Under the pieces are notes generated by a model. It ran no database searches. It was not told the DNA's origin and worked only from the letters and a program-made list of their open reading frames with translations. The position numbers were made by a program, and so were the translations under genes. A stretch of DNA of 64,000 nucleotides from Sinorhizobium alkalisoli. GTDB lineage: Bacteria; Pseudomonadota; Alphaproteobacteria; Rhizobiales; Rhizobiaceae. The first letter of the stretch is position 1; each line of letters begins with the position of its first letter. The stretch spans positions 1,364,001 to 1,428,000 of the forward strand of contig NZ_CP034909.1 in assembly GCF_008932245.1 (NCBI RefSeq), written 5' to 3'. Positions 29,337-38,166 of the stretch are shown here, in pieces.

Positions 29337-30193
29337 TCTCTACCGATTGCGACGGGCGTATCGGGACGAGCGCCCCACTCCGACCAGGAGCCATCATAGA
29401 GCGTATTGTCCGTATGTCCCAATGATTGGAGCGCAAGTGTGATGATCGCGGCGGTAACGCCGGATCCGCAGGTGGTGACGACCGGCTTCGCCAGGTCGAT
29501 CCCGGCATCCGCAAATATCGTGCGCAGCGATTCGAGGTTCTTGAGCTTTCCGCTCTCGGAGAAAACGCCGGAGGGCAGGCTCCTGGCGCCGGGCATATGG
29601 CCCGACCGCATCCCCGCGCGCGGCTCCGGCTCCTCGCCTGTGAAGCGGCCGGCGCTGCGGGCATCGGCAATCTGCGCCAGACGGTTTTCGACGATGTCCC
29701 TCATGCGCTCGAAGGAGGTGACGGCCTGCTCGTTCACGGCCGTGTGGAACCTGCGTCGTGCGGGGTTTGGAACCTCGGCCGTGGTCGGACGGCCATCCGC
29801 CCTCCAGCCATCCATGCCGCCGTCGAGGACGTAGACGTGCTTCGCGCCCATGATCCGGAACATCCACCAGACCCTCGGCGCCGTGAAGATGCCGGGGCCG
29901 TCATAGACGACGATCGTGTCCTCTTCGCCAATACCCATGGCGCCGACGGCCTCGGCGAAGGCTTCAGCCGAGGGCAGCGTGTGGGGCAGTCCGCTCGTCT
30001 GGTCCGCGATCGCATCCTGATCGAAGAATACCGCACCGGGGATATGAGCCGCCTTATATTCCGCCTTGGGGTCTCGGTTCTGCGCCGGCAGGTACCAGGC
30101 GGCATCGACGATCTTGGTCCCGGGATCGCCGAGGCGTTGCTCCAGCCAGTCGGCGGAGACAACGAAGACGCTCCTGTTGTTCTTGTCATTCAT
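29333..30193 (-). CDS. sseA: 3-mercaptopyruvate sulfurtransferase
   Basis: A 286-residue two-domain rhodanese-type protein. The active-site loop CGSGVTAA near residue 237 is the mercaptopyruvate-specific form rather than the CRKGVTA loop of thiosulfate rhodanese. The linker and N-terminal inactive rhodanese domain (WYLPAQNRDPKAEY, HIPGAVFFDQDAI) are complete. It transfers sulfur from 3-mercaptopyruvate to thiols or cyanide. It lies just downstream of a cysteine synthase-AlaX pair on the same strand, suggesting a sulfur-amino-acid neighbourhood. Confidence 0.92.
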   Translation of the reverse strand: MNDKNNRSVFVVSADWLEQRLGDPGTKIVDAAWYLPAQNRDPKAEYKAAHIPGAVFFDQDAIADQTSGLPHTLPSAEAFAEAVGAMGIGEEDTIVVYDGPGIFTAPRVWWMFRIMGAKHVYVLDGGMDGWRADGRPTTAEVPNPARRRFHTAVNEQAVTSFERMRDIVENRLAQIADARSAGRFTGEEPEPRAGMRSGHMPGARSLPSGVFSESGKLKNLESLRTIFADAGIDLAKPVVTTCGSGVTAAIITLALQSLGHTDNTLYDGSWSEWGARPDTPVAIGRE

Positions 30194-30296
30194 CTCGTCA
30201 CTCCACGAATCTGATGCCTGTCGCCCGCGGCGCGCGCAGCAGAGGCAACGACATGCACAAAAATCAACGATCTAAAGCGCGTCGAACGAACGCCCT

Positions 30297-31046
30297 TTAG
30301 ACGGCAGCGCGATCGTCCGGCGTTCCGAATCGTATGCGAAACCGCCGGTTCTCCTTACCCTTCTTTTCGATCTTTGCGATATGGATCGCGCCGACCTCCT
30401 GGGTCTCGGAGACATGGGTGCCGCCGCAGGGCTGACTGTCGATAGCAGAGTTCTCGCCGATGCAGACAAGGCTCACGCGCCCGAGCCCGACGGGAGGGCG
30501 GACATTCTTCGATTTGACGATGCCGGGATTGGCGGCGAGTTCCTCGTCCGTGATCCATTGCACGTAGACCGGGTGGTTTTCGTCGACGAGCTTCATCAGG
30601 GCCGCTGTCACCTGTTCCTTGTCTATCGTTTCGCTCATGTCGAAATCGACGCGGCTTTCCTCCACGCCGACGGCGGCGCCGGTGATCGGATAGGGGCAGA
30701 CGACGGAAAGCAGGTGGCAGGCCGTGTGCATGCGCATCAGCCGATAGCGACGCGGCCAGTCGATGTGCAGGACGAGCTTCTCGCCGACGGCCGGCTGCGG
30801 CTGCCCGAGGTTGGGCAGATGCACGATGACGTCCTTGGTGGCGCCATGCCGCGTGTCGGCGATGACGATGCGACTCCCGTCCTCGCGCTCGAGAAAGCCC
30901 GTGTCGCCCGGCTGGCCGCCGGAGGCGGCGTAGAAGCAGGTCTGGTCCAGTTCGATCCCGCCATCCTCCAGGAGCCCCGTGACCTGCGCCTCGCAGGTCG
31001 ACAGATAGAAATCATTACGGAAAAGGGCGGTCACGCTTCTGGTCAT
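30297..31046 (-). CDS. Alanyl-tRNA editing protein (AlaX type)
   Basis: A 249-residue free-standing editing domain that hydrolyses mischarged Ser- or Gly-tRNA-Ala. Zinc ligands are visible in MRMHTACHLL (HxxxH) and CGGTHVSET (CxxxH). The N-terminal domain has the glycine-rich ASGGQPGDTG. The gene follows the cysteine synthase by three bases and is likely co-transcribed. Confidence 0.92.
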   Translation of the reverse strand: MTRSVTALFRNDFYLSTCEAQVTGLLEDGGIELDQTCFYAASGGQPGDTGFLEREDGSRIVIADTRHGATKDVIVHLPNLGQPQPAVGEKLVLHIDWPRRYRLMRMHTACHLLSVVCPYPITGAAVGVEESRVDFDMSETIDKEQVTAALMKLVDENHPVYVQWITDEELAANPGIVKSKNVRPPVGLGRVSLVCIGENSAIDSQPCGGTHVSETQEVGAIHIAKIEKKGKENRRFRIRFGTPDDRAAV

Positions 31047-31049
31047 CGA

Positions 31050-32090
31050 TCACTCGACTGGTTCGTAGGGAACAGTGATGCTCGAGGTCCGCGCAAGCCA
31101 GCCGGGCACCGGCAGGCCCTTCGAGTTGAGAAAGTCGGGGTTGAAGAGCTTCGATTGATAGCGGTTGCCATAGTCGCACAGGATCGTCACGATCGTATGC
31201 CCGGGCCCGAGTTCCCGCGCCAGCCGCACGGCGCCGGCAATGTTGATCCCGGTGGAACCGCCGACGCAGATGCCTTCCTCCTCGATCAGGTCGAAGACGT
31301 AGGGCACGGCTTCCGTATCGGGGATCTGGTAGGCGAAGTCCGGTGTGAATCCCTCGAGATTGGCGGTGATTCGGCCCTGGCCAATGCCTTCGGTAATCGA
31401 GCTGCCGCTCGCCTTCAGCTCGCCATGCGCATAATAGTTGTAAAGGGCGGCGCCTTCCGGATCGGCAATGCCGATCTTGACGTCGGGATTTCGGGCGCGC
31501 AGCCCCTCGGCCACCCCGGCGAGCGTGCCGCCGGAGCCGACGGCGCAGATGAAGCCGTCGATCTTGCCATCGGTGTCCCGCCAGATCTCCGGCGCGGTCG
31601 TGTCGACATGCGCCTGCCGGTTGGCGACGTTGTCGAACTGGTTCGCCCAGATGGCGCCGTTTGGCTCGGTGCTGGCGAGTTCCTCCGCCAGCCGCCCGGA
31701 AATCTTCACATAGTTGTTGGGGTTCTTGTAAGGCACCGCCGGGACCTCCACCAGTTCGGCGCCCATCAGGCGAAGCGCATCCTTCTTTTCCTCGCTCTGG
31801 GTCTCCGGGATGACGATGACCGTGCGATAGCCCAAGGCGCTTCCCACGACGGCAAGGCCGATGCCCGTATTGCCGGCCGTGCCTTCGACGATCACGCCGC
31901 CCGGCCGGAGCGTGCCGGCTCTCTCGGCGGCGCGGATGATCCAGAGGGCTGCCCGGTCCTTCACCGACTGTCCAGGATTGAGAAATTCCGCCTTGCCGAG
32001 GATGTTGCAGCCGGTGGCTTCGGAGACGGCCTTGAGCCGGATCAACGGCGTATTGCCGATTGCTTCAAGCACGGACGGAAGAACACGCAT
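31050..32090 (-). CDS. cysK: Cysteine synthase family PLP enzyme
   Basis: A 346-residue member of the CysK/CysM fold. The PLP lysine lies in NPGQSVKDRAALW (near residue 44), the asparagine loop in EGTAGNTGIGLA and the phosphate loop in AVGSGGTLAGVAEG. The C-terminal SSITEGIGQGRITANLEG differs from the classic CysK, so it belongs to a longer alphaproteobacterial subgroup. It makes cysteine from O-acetylserine and sulfide or a related beta-replacement. Operon with alaX (3-base gap). Confidence 0.85.
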   Translation of the reverse strand: MRVLPSVLEAIGNTPLIRLKAVSEATGCNILGKAEFLNPGQSVKDRAALWIIRAAERAGTLRPGGVIVEGTAGNTGIGLAVVGSALGYRTVIVIPETQSEEKKDALRLMGAELVEVPAVPYKNPNNYVKISGRLAEELASTEPNGAIWANQFDNVANRQAHVDTTAPEIWRDTDGKIDGFICAVGSGGTLAGVAEGLRARNPDVKIGIADPEGAALYNYYAHGELKASGSSITEGIGQGRITANLEGFTPDFAYQIPDTEAVPYVFDLIEEEGICVGGSTGINIAGAVRLARELGPGHTIVTILCDYGNRYQSKLFNPDFLNSKGLPVPGWLARTSSITVPYEPVE

Positions 32091-32404
32091 TTTAAGAAAC
32101 CTCGCGCTGAACGGAACGTATGCCGAGCCTCAAGCCAAGCACTAACCAGGATTGACGGCAAGCCGATAAACATTTCGTGCGGGTATATCGGTCGCCGAAA
32201 TGTTGGCGTCTTTTCCGCCTAGCCTGTTGAATAAACAAGAAATAGCGTTTCGAAGCTTTCTTGTCCCGGGCAAAAATCGTCTCCGCGGTCAAATGATGGG
32301 CGGGAAGCGGAGGTGCAGGCGGCATTGCCGTCGCAGCGGTCGGCCTTGGATGAAAGGTCGGGCTTTGCGGGGAGAGGCAAAGTCCCAACGGATGCGAGGA
32401 GGAG

Positions 32405-33253
32405 ATGACGACTGCTTTTACCGCCCGCCCAGAGCACGGTCTGGCATGGATAACCGGCGCGAGTTCGGGAATCGGGCGCGCCGTGGCCCTGCAACTCGTC
32501 GAGGAAGGCTATTGCGTCGTCGTCACGGCGCGCAGCCACGACAAGTTGGTCGCTCTGCAGCACGAAGCGACAGGGCCGGGGAAAATGATCGTCCTCGACG
32601 GGGACGTGACCCACCCCCATGACATGGAGCGGGTGATCACGGCGATCGAATACGAGCATGGACAGGTGGCGCTCGCGATCCTCAATGCGGGCGTCGCAAT
32701 CCCCGTGCGTGGTGACGATCTGCATCACGATGCCTTCGACAGGAGTTTCGCCGTCAACCTCCAGGGCGTTGTCAATTGCCTTGTGCCGCTCGTCGAACAT
32801 ATGAAAGCGAAGGGGCATGGGCAGATCGCCATCGTCTCCTCCGTTGCGGGCTATGGCGGCCTGCCCATGAACGCCGCCTACGGTGCGACCAAGGCAGCTC
32901 TCATCAACATGGCCGAGAGCCTTAAATTCGATCTCGACCAAATCGGCATACGCCTGCAACTGATCTGTCCGGGATTCGTCGATACACGCGGCGCCGTAAA
33001 GGGCGATTTCCCGCGACCCGCACTCGTCAGCGCCGAGACGGCGGCGGCGCGGATTTCGCAAGGGCTGAAGTCCGGACGCTTCGAGATCACCTTCCCGAAA
33101 CGCTTCACCTATCTCGTCAAGCTGCTCAAGTTTCTGCCCTATGGGGTCTATTTTCCGGTTCTCCGCTGGCTGATGCCGTGGCGGGCACCGCGCAACACGG
33201 CGCCCAAGCACAAGGAGTCCCGTTCAAAGGGACGGCCGCGTCAGGCGGTGTGA
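32405..33253 (+). CDS. Short-chain dehydrogenase/reductase
   Basis: A 282-residue classical SDR. The cofactor motif is WITGASSGIGRAV near residue 17, NAGVAIP holds the NAG strand, and the catalytic Ser-Tyr-Lys set is SSVAGYGGLPMNAAYGATKAA. The C-terminal tail is basic (KHKESRSKGRPRQ), and a hydrophobic patch (LVKLLKFLPYGVYFPVLRWL) suggests membrane association, as in DltE/lipid-type SDRs. The start has a GAGGAG site. Its 3' end overlaps the convergent SMR gene by 13 bases. Confidence 0.87.
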   Translation: MTTAFTARPEHGLAWITGASSGIGRAVALQLVEEGYCVVVTARSHDKLVALQHEATGPGKMIVLDGDVTHPHDMERVITAIEYEHGQVALAILNAGVAIPVRGDDLHHDAFDRSFAVNLQGVVNCLVPLVEHMKAKGHGQIAIVSSVAGYGGLPMNAAYGATKAALINMAESLKFDLDQIGIRLQLICPGFVDTRGAVKGDFPRPALVSAETAAARISQGLKSGRFEITFPKRFTYLVKLLKFLPYGVYFPVLRWLMPWRAPRNTAPKHKESRSKGRPRQAV

Positions 33254-33576
33254 AGCACCAGCACCGCACCGAAGATCAGGCAGAGACCGATCCACCCGAT
33301 CGGCTTCAATCTCTGGCCAAAGAGAAGGCGGCCCGAGATCGCCGTTCCAAATATGCCGGTAGCGCCCAGCACGGCATAGGCGATCGCCAATTCCATGCCT
33401 TTGACGGCCTCCGCGAGCAGCGCAAAGGCGGCGAGCACGAGCGCAATCGAAAGCACACCCCAGCCGCGGTGACTAAAGCCGTTCGATCTCGAGGAGGCGA
33501 GGTTGGCAGCCACGTCGAAAAGGCCGGCCAGCACTGCGAAGGCGAAGGAGGAGAAGGAAAAGACTGGCATGCTCAT
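33241..33576 (-). CDS. SMR-family multidrug efflux subunit, second partner (MdtI/J-like)
   Basis: A 111-residue protein with four hydrophobic helices. At the place of the essential membrane glutamate of EmrE (AEVIGT-type motif), this subunit reads LAGLFDVAANLASS, so the acidic residue is Asp, not Glu. The fourth helix is KPIGWIGLCLIFGAVLVL. The ATG overlaps the stop of the partner gene (ATGA). Together they look like a heteromeric SMR pump. Substrate unknown. Confidence 0.85.
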   Translation of the reverse strand: MSMPVFSFSSFAFAVLAGLFDVAANLASSRSNGFSHRGWGVLSIALVLAAFALLAEAVKGMELAIAYAVLGATGIFGTAISGRLLFGQRLKPIGWIGLCLIFGAVLVLHTA

Positions 33577-33911
33577 GCCGCGCTTTCCTCGTCCTGCACC
33601 TTGCCGGCATTGACGAGAAGGATACCGGACACGGCCATGGAGAGGCCGAGCATCTCGCGACCGGTCAGCACGTGATCGAAGACCATGACCGAGACGAGCG
33701 TGATCAGCGCGACGCCCGAGCCTTCCCAGATCGCGTAGGCGACCCCGACGGGAATCGTCTTCACCGCCATAGCAAGAAACACGTAGGAGAGCGCGATCGA
33801 GCCATACATGACCGCATGGCCGACATAGGCGCCCCCGGCGGCCTTCATGGCGGTGAGGCCGGCGATTTCGGTGCCAATGGCGAGAATCAGGAAAAACCAC
33901 GCGAAGCGCAT
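33573..33911 (-). CDS. SMR-family multidrug efflux subunit, first partner
   Basis: A 112-residue four-helix SMR protein. The start MRFAWFFLILAIGTEIAGLTAMK contains the canonical glutamate (TEIAG) in helix 1. It is followed by YAIWEGSGVALITLVSVMVFDH, a strongly conserved SMR signature. The upstream extension to 33,959 is not family-like. It is the first gene of a two-gene operon. Confidence 0.9.
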   Translation of the reverse strand: MRFAWFFLILAIGTEIAGLTAMKAAGGAYVGHAVMYGSIALSYVFLAMAVKTIPVGVAYAIWEGSGVALITLVSVMVFDHVLTGREMLGLSMAVSGILLVNAGKVQDEESAA

Positions 33912-34062
33912 CCGGAACCTCTGATGGACCTGTGGCGCCGTGCGTTTTTCAGGGCACACAGAGGACGCTGTAAATCATTGGATCTGCGCATCGATTTTCG
34001 GCCGATGCGCTAGCAAACGAAAAGAGCCACTCCGGCCTTCGCCGCGAATGGCTCTTCGAAAC

Positions 34063-34137
34063 TGGCTCCCCGGGCCGGATTCGAACCGGCGACCTATCGA
34101 TTAACAGTCGAGTGCTCTACCGCTGAGCTACCAGGGA
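34063..34137 (-). tRNA. tRNA-Asn (anticodon GUU)
   Basis: A 75-base cloverleaf. The acceptor is TCCCTGG with CCGGGGA, the anticodon loop is CTGTTAA (anticodon GTT), the T-loop is GGTTCGAATCC and the CCA is encoded. Confidence 0.97.
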
Positions 34138-34276
34138 TCATCTGCGCCGCAGAAGTGAGGCTGCTAATACAAATGCTTTTTCGATTTGCCAAGCGATTTT
34201 TCAAAAAAAATTGAAAGCGCCGCTTGCTCGGCTGTGGAGAAAGCACCAATTCTGGGAAAGTCGCAGGAAGGAAGCA

Positions 34277-34561
34277 ATGGCGAAGAAGAAGCATTTCGGT
34301 ATCGATCCGAAAACGCGGGAAATCATTCTCGGTACATGGCGCGTCGGCCTGCCCGACTCGCCGGCCCTCAGGGTGACGATTGGGCTTCTGCTCATTGCTG
34401 GCGGTGTTCTCGGCTTCCTGCCGGTCCTCGGCTTCTGGATGATACCGCTCGGGCTGCTGGTGCTGTCGCACGACATACCGGTTGTGCGCCGCGCACGCCG
34501 ACGACTCGCCGTGTGGTGGGCCCGCTGGCGCGGCAATACCGAGAAAACGTCGGGGAAGTAG
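34277..34561 (+). CDS. Small inner-membrane protein
   Basis: 94 residues from MAKKKHFGIDPKTREIILGTW. Two adjacent hydrophobic helices (VTIGLLLIAGGVLGFLPVLGFW and MIPLGLLVLS) are followed by a highly basic tail (RRARRRLAVWWARWRG). AGGAAGGAAG gives the ribosome site, so the longer frame from 34,211 is not used. Conserved-looking but of unknown role. Confidence 0.75.
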   Translation: MAKKKHFGIDPKTREIILGTWRVGLPDSPALRVTIGLLLIAGGVLGFLPVLGFWMIPLGLLVLSHDIPVVRRARRRLAVWWARWRGNTEKTSGK

Positions 34562-34576
34562 AATTGCGATCTCGGG

Positions 34577-35353
34577 CTAGCTGGCCCGTGAAACGTTGAG
34601 TGCGTCCGGAACGCCCTCGACCGCGTGAAGTCTGCGCTTCGGCCGCAGATACGGCTCTAGGACCGTGTGGACGTGCCCCTCGTTGGGCAGCGCCGCCGGA
34701 TCGTTCAAGGTTCTGGCGAGTTTGAGAAACAGCTTCTCACGCATTTGCCGCAGTCTGAAGCCGTTGGCCCTGCGGCTGAGAGCGAAAATGCGCAACGGGC
34801 TTTTTTCACCGGTCCCGTCGATGCACATCAGTTCCTCAAAACCGCGACGGTCCGTCACTACGAAGTTGCCGGCATTGCAATCCATCAGCACGATGTGAAG
34901 CCGGCGACAGCGCTCGAAAAGTTCGTCAATCATCGCCAGGTGCCTGGCCGTCAACCGCCCCGCCAGCGCCAGGTCGCGCAAGGTTGGGGCCAACTGTCCG
35001 TTTGCCATAGTGATCTTCTCGACCACGAGACCGAGGCCGTGTTCGGTCTGAACGAAGCCCAGCACTCCGGGGATGGGGAGATCGGCTGTGTCGGACAGGG
35101 TGAACTTTCGGGCCTGTTCGATGAACTCGTCGACTTCGCGTCGAAATGTCCGGTAGGCACCGAACCGCTTGAAGCGATCGATGAAGCGCAGCATCCGCGT
35201 CGATTGGCGCTCGCCGCTGTTGCCCCTGATTCTGAGAACCTTGACCAAAATATTCGGGTAGAGGTCATGCTCGAAAACACACCGCTGGTGCCCGCCTGCA
35301 CATTGGTGCCAGTCGGAAAGGGAGATCTTGCCGTCGAACATGTCCTCGCCCAT
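34577..35353 (-). CDS. YrbL-like (PhoP regulatory network) kinase-fold protein
   Basis: About 258 residues. The pattern GGHQRCVFEHDLYPNILVKVLR at the N terminus, followed by FGLVVEKI-type and MDCNAGNFVVTDRRGFEELMCIDG stretches, matches the YrbL family. Its aspartate-asparagine loop resembles small-molecule or lipopolysaccharide kinases of the protein-kinase fold (DxxxxN ... DG). In enterobacteria yrbL is PhoP-regulated and its activity is unknown. The exact start is uncertain; 35,353 and 35,341 are both possible. Confidence 0.7.
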   Translation of the reverse strand: MGEDMFDGKISLSDWHQCAGGHQRCVFEHDLYPNILVKVLRIRGNSGERQSTRMLRFIDRFKRFGAYRTFRREVDEFIEQARKFTLSDTADLPIPGVLGFVQTEHGLGLVVEKITMANGQLAPTLRDLALAGRLTARHLAMIDELFERCRRLHIVLMDCNAGNFVVTDRRGFEELMCIDGTGEKSPLRIFALSRRANGFRLRQMREKLFLKLARTLNDPAALPNEGHVHTVLEPYLRPKRRLHAVEGVPDALNVSRAS

Positions 35354-35580
35354 TAAGTGTGAAAGTTTTGTGACAAAACAGCGCCGGTTGAGGAAAATCA
35401 AGGAAAATCCTACCTTATGGGTGAGTTTATTGCGATCGAACTGGGAGGCTGGGCATTCCAGTGTCCAACCTCCTTTTACGATGGGCCGAGACGAGGGGTG
35501 CGTTTTTCGGAAATTGCCTCTTGCGGTTCATCTCGAATGATTCTAAACGCTCGCCACGACTTGATATTTCTTGTCGATGA

Positions 35581-35654
35581 GGCCTCGTGGCGGAGTGGTG
35601 ACGCAGAGGACTGCAAATCCTTGTACCCCGGTTCAATTCCGGGCGAGGCCTCCA
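35581..35654 (+). tRNA. tRNA-Cys (anticodon GCA)
   Basis: A 74-base cloverleaf. The acceptor is GGCCTCG with CGAGGCC, the anticodon loop is CTGCAAA (anticodon GCA), the T-loop is GGTTCAATTCC and the CCA is encoded. Confidence 0.96.
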
Positions 35655-36312
35655 AATTCCCCTGATGATCCGGCTGGTGGCACCGATGTGCGCCGGCAAA
35701 TTTCTTGGCAAGTGATCTTCAGCCGCTGCGGCAACGGCCGCTTGCCTGCAGAATGTCGATTCCGGCCTGACCGGGCCGCCGCTTTACCACCGCCTGATCG
35801 TCGGAGCGCGTTGGTCAGGCGGAATCGCCCGCCGCATGGTCAAGCGATACCGCGAGCGTGGCCGCGAGAACGGTGTGCGCGCAATCCGATCCAGCAAGAC
35901 TCCATAGGCAGCGCTTTGGAGGAACTTTCATCGGACCCATGGATCGCGTCGAGATCGCAACAAGGAGGAGAGTCCATGGGCAAACCCAGGACTGCAGATC
36001 CGACCGGCCAAGCCATGCCGTCTCCCACATGAAAGCCGAACCCGAGGGAGATTGAGCTGGGCCCGAAACCGATACGATAACCGGGGAGAATACCCGTGGC
36101 GCCGACCGTCCACCTGCGGACGGCTCTACGCCCATGCGGGGATGGGGGGAGGCAGCCAGACGAAAGTACTCGGCGCTGGTCGGCCGCAACGTCGAGCGGA
36201 ACGTCTACCGCCCAAGGCTTCGGACGATAACTGTTGCCCACTCGATCACGCACTGTGCGCAAATACCCATGCATCGGCCAAACGAAACGGCTCCGATCAC
36301 CGGGGCGATGGG
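35655..36312. other. 658-base stretch without a supported gene
   Basis: No frame in this gap between tRNA-Cys and lexA looks like a known protein. The only noteworthy item is an 18-codon frame at 35,976-36,032, preceded by a very strong AAGGAGGAG ribosome-site-like sequence. It could be a small protein or an accident. The section downstream of it is GC-rich with several short palindromic stretches, so a structured RNA cannot be excluded. Confidence 0.5.
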
Positions 36313-37023
36313 CTAGTGATACCGCCGTATCAGCCCGACCAGTTTGCCCTGGATTTTCACCCGGTCCGGTCCGAATATCCGGGTCTCATAGGCCGGGTTC
36401 GCCGCTTCGAGGGCAATCGACGCACCTTTCCGGCGGAATCGCTTCAGGGTCGCTTCTTCGTCATCGATCAGTGCCACGACGATATCGCCCGGACTGGCCG
36501 TGCTCGCGTTGCGGATGATCACGGTGTCGCCATCGAGGATGCCGGCCTCGATCATCGAATCGCCCTTGATTTCCAGTGCGTAATGTTCACCGTTGCCGAT
36601 CATGTCGAGCGGAACGGAAACCTCGTGCGTATTGTTCTGGATCGCAGAAATTGGGACGCCGGCGGCGATGCGCCCCATCACGGGAACCGCAATCGAGGAC
36701 GTCTCTGCGGGTGGCGCCTCGACCCTGGGCGCGGCAGATGGCTTGCCCAGGCTGCCCTCGATGACGCTCGGCGAAAAGCCGCGCCTTGGCTGCGCCGGTG
36801 TCGTATAGGCTTCCGGCAGCTTGATGACTTCAAGTGCGCGTGCCCGATTGGGAAGCCGGCGAATGAAGCCCCGCTCCTCGAGCGCAGTGATCAACCGGTG
36901 GATGCCCGACTTCGACGCAAGATCGAGCGCGTCTTTCATTTCATCGAAGGACGGCGGGACTCCCGACTCTTTCATTCGTTCATGAATGAAGAGAAGCAAT
37001 TCCTGTTGCTTGCGGGTCAGCAT
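36313..37023 (-). CDS. lexA: LexA repressor
   Basis: A 236-residue SOS repressor. The N-terminal winged helix is [33 protein letters not shown]. The autocleavage site is in [12 protein letters not shown] (Ala-Gly bond near residue 121). The Ser-Lys pair lies in [16 protein letters not shown] (Ser near 155) and DEEATLKRF (Lys near 194). The length, with a proline-rich linker, is typical of alphaproteobacteria. An alphaproteobacterial SOS box lies 49 bases upstream, so autoregulation is expected. Confidence 0.97.
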   Translation of the reverse strand: MLTRKQQELLLFIHERMKESGVPPSFDEMKDALDLASKSGIHRLITALEERGFIRRLPNRARALEVIKLPEAYTTPAQPRRGFSPSVIEGSLGKPSAAPRVEAPPAETSSIAVPVMGRIAAGVPISAIQNNTHEVSVPLDMIGNGEHYALEIKGDSMIEAGILDGDTVIIRNASTASPGDIVVALIDDEEATLKRFRRKGASIALEAANPAYETRIFGPDRVKIQGKLVGLIRRYH

Positions 37024-37071
37024 GGCGCGTCACTCCAGAATCGCGAAACAAATCAAGAACAGACACTATCC

Positions 37072-37086
37072 GTTCCATTTGTGTTC
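37072..37086 (-). promoter_or_regulatory. SOS box of lexA
   Basis: GTTC-N7-GTTC (GAAC-N7-GAAC on the lexA strand), the direct-repeat LexA operator established for alphaproteobacteria. It is centred about 55 bases upstream of the lexA start codon. Confidence 0.9.
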
Positions 37087-37199
37087 CGCAAGTGCCTAAC
37101 ATTCCGTGAATATTGCCATGCTGAATTGGGCGGCGTCGCTTTGCCGGGGCCGACAAGCCATTGGGCTGTCGGGCGATGGAGCGTTGATGTGGCGCCCGA

Positions 37200-37367
37200 T
37201 CAATAGGCGAGGCGCAGACCCCCGGGACTGAGAACGTCGAAGTCAGGCTCAGGGTAGGGGCCGTACCACTGCGCGTAGGTCGTGTTGCCCGTAGCGCCGG
37301 TGGTGGCGCATCCCCAAAGTGACAGGAGCGCCAATGCTGCAACCGCCATCAGAGTTTTAGAGGACAT
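37200..37367 (-). CDS. Small lipoprotein (55 residues)
   Basis: Begins MSSKTLMAVAALALLSLWGC: a short basic start, a hydrophobic core and a lipobox (LSLWGC) with Cys at position 20. It continues ATTGATGNTTYAQWYGPY and ends GGLRLAY. GTGGAGA precedes the ATG. It is probably an outer-membrane-anchored entericidin-size lipoprotein. It lies upstream of lexA, on the same strand, and its function is unknown. Confidence 0.75.
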   Translation of the reverse strand: MSSKTLMAVAALALLSLWGCATTGATGNTTYAQWYGPYPEPDFDVLSPGGLRLAY

Positions 37368-37579
37368 GATTTTCTCCACTCGCGGGAGTTGCCGACACGA
37401 AAAGATGCAGACCCCAACTGTCCCTCAATTCGCCAGCGATGGCAAGGAAACCTTGGTGGCCGAAACCAGCATTTTGTGTTCCCGGTAAACGACTTGGCGC
37501 AATGCGCCTCGGCGAAGAAACCTGCCGCCGCCGCCGGGCAGATCGGGCATCACGGCTCCGGGCTGGACAAAGAGAAGAA

Positions 37580-37655
37580 TGGTGGAGTCGAAGGGAGTCG
37601 AACCCTCGACCTCCGCAGTGCGATTGCGGCGCTCTCCCAACTGAGCTACGACCCC
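37580..37655 (-). tRNA. tRNA-Ala (anticodon CGC)
   Basis: A 76-base cloverleaf. The acceptor is GGGGTCG with CGACTCC (one G-U pair), the anticodon loop is ATCGCAC (anticodon CGC), the T-loop is GGTTCGACTCC and the CCA is encoded. Confidence 0.95.
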
Positions 37656-37790
37656 GGCAGGCCTGGACTATATAGAAGAATTCCACGGCGCGCGCCAGCC
37701 CGCTCGGCTGAATTGGCCGAACGTGCTCGAGACGTCGGCAGACAGTCGAGTCCGAATGGGAGCAGGTGCCGGGTCGGACAAAGTTCACGC

Positions 37791-37878
37791 TGGCGGATGG
37801 GGTGGGATTCGAACCCACGGACGGTTGCCCGTCGCCGGTTTTCAAGACCGGTGCCTTAAACCGCTCGGCCACCCATCC
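37791..37878 (-). tRNA. tRNA-Ser (anticodon UGA)
   Basis: An 88-base cloverleaf with a long variable arm. The acceptor is GGATGGG with CCCATCC, the anticodon loop is CTTGAAA (anticodon TGA) and the CCA is encoded. Confidence 0.96.
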
Positions 37879-38166
37879 GGGCAGCGCGTTATTGCGCGAA
37901 GTGCGGTTCGTTGCAAGATTTAAGCTCGCCGCCCGCACGAATTTCTTCGGCCTCTGCCGCTTGGTACTGCGCATCTCCGTCGGTCTGGTATTTACGTTTT
38001 GTAAACCATAACGAGAAAAACCCGGCGCGATCTCGCCTAGAAATTCGTATTTTTGCCTTGTTGTTGTCATCATTACACGATTGTCCCTTTCCGGGACGTC
38101 GAAAGATCCGCGGGGGTGAAATGCGGATCGTTCGGGCACGAATTTCGCGAATGACCTTGGGGACAG

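Noticed and set aside
35417..35665. Open frame of 82 codons running through tRNA-Cys
   Set aside because: Its 3' half is the tRNA gene itself and its N-terminal part has no family resemblance.
35968..36060. RNase P RNA-like string (GGAGGAGAGTCC)
   Set aside because: Resembles the conserved 5' motif by chance; the other universally conserved RNase P elements (for example ACAGAA) are absent downstream.
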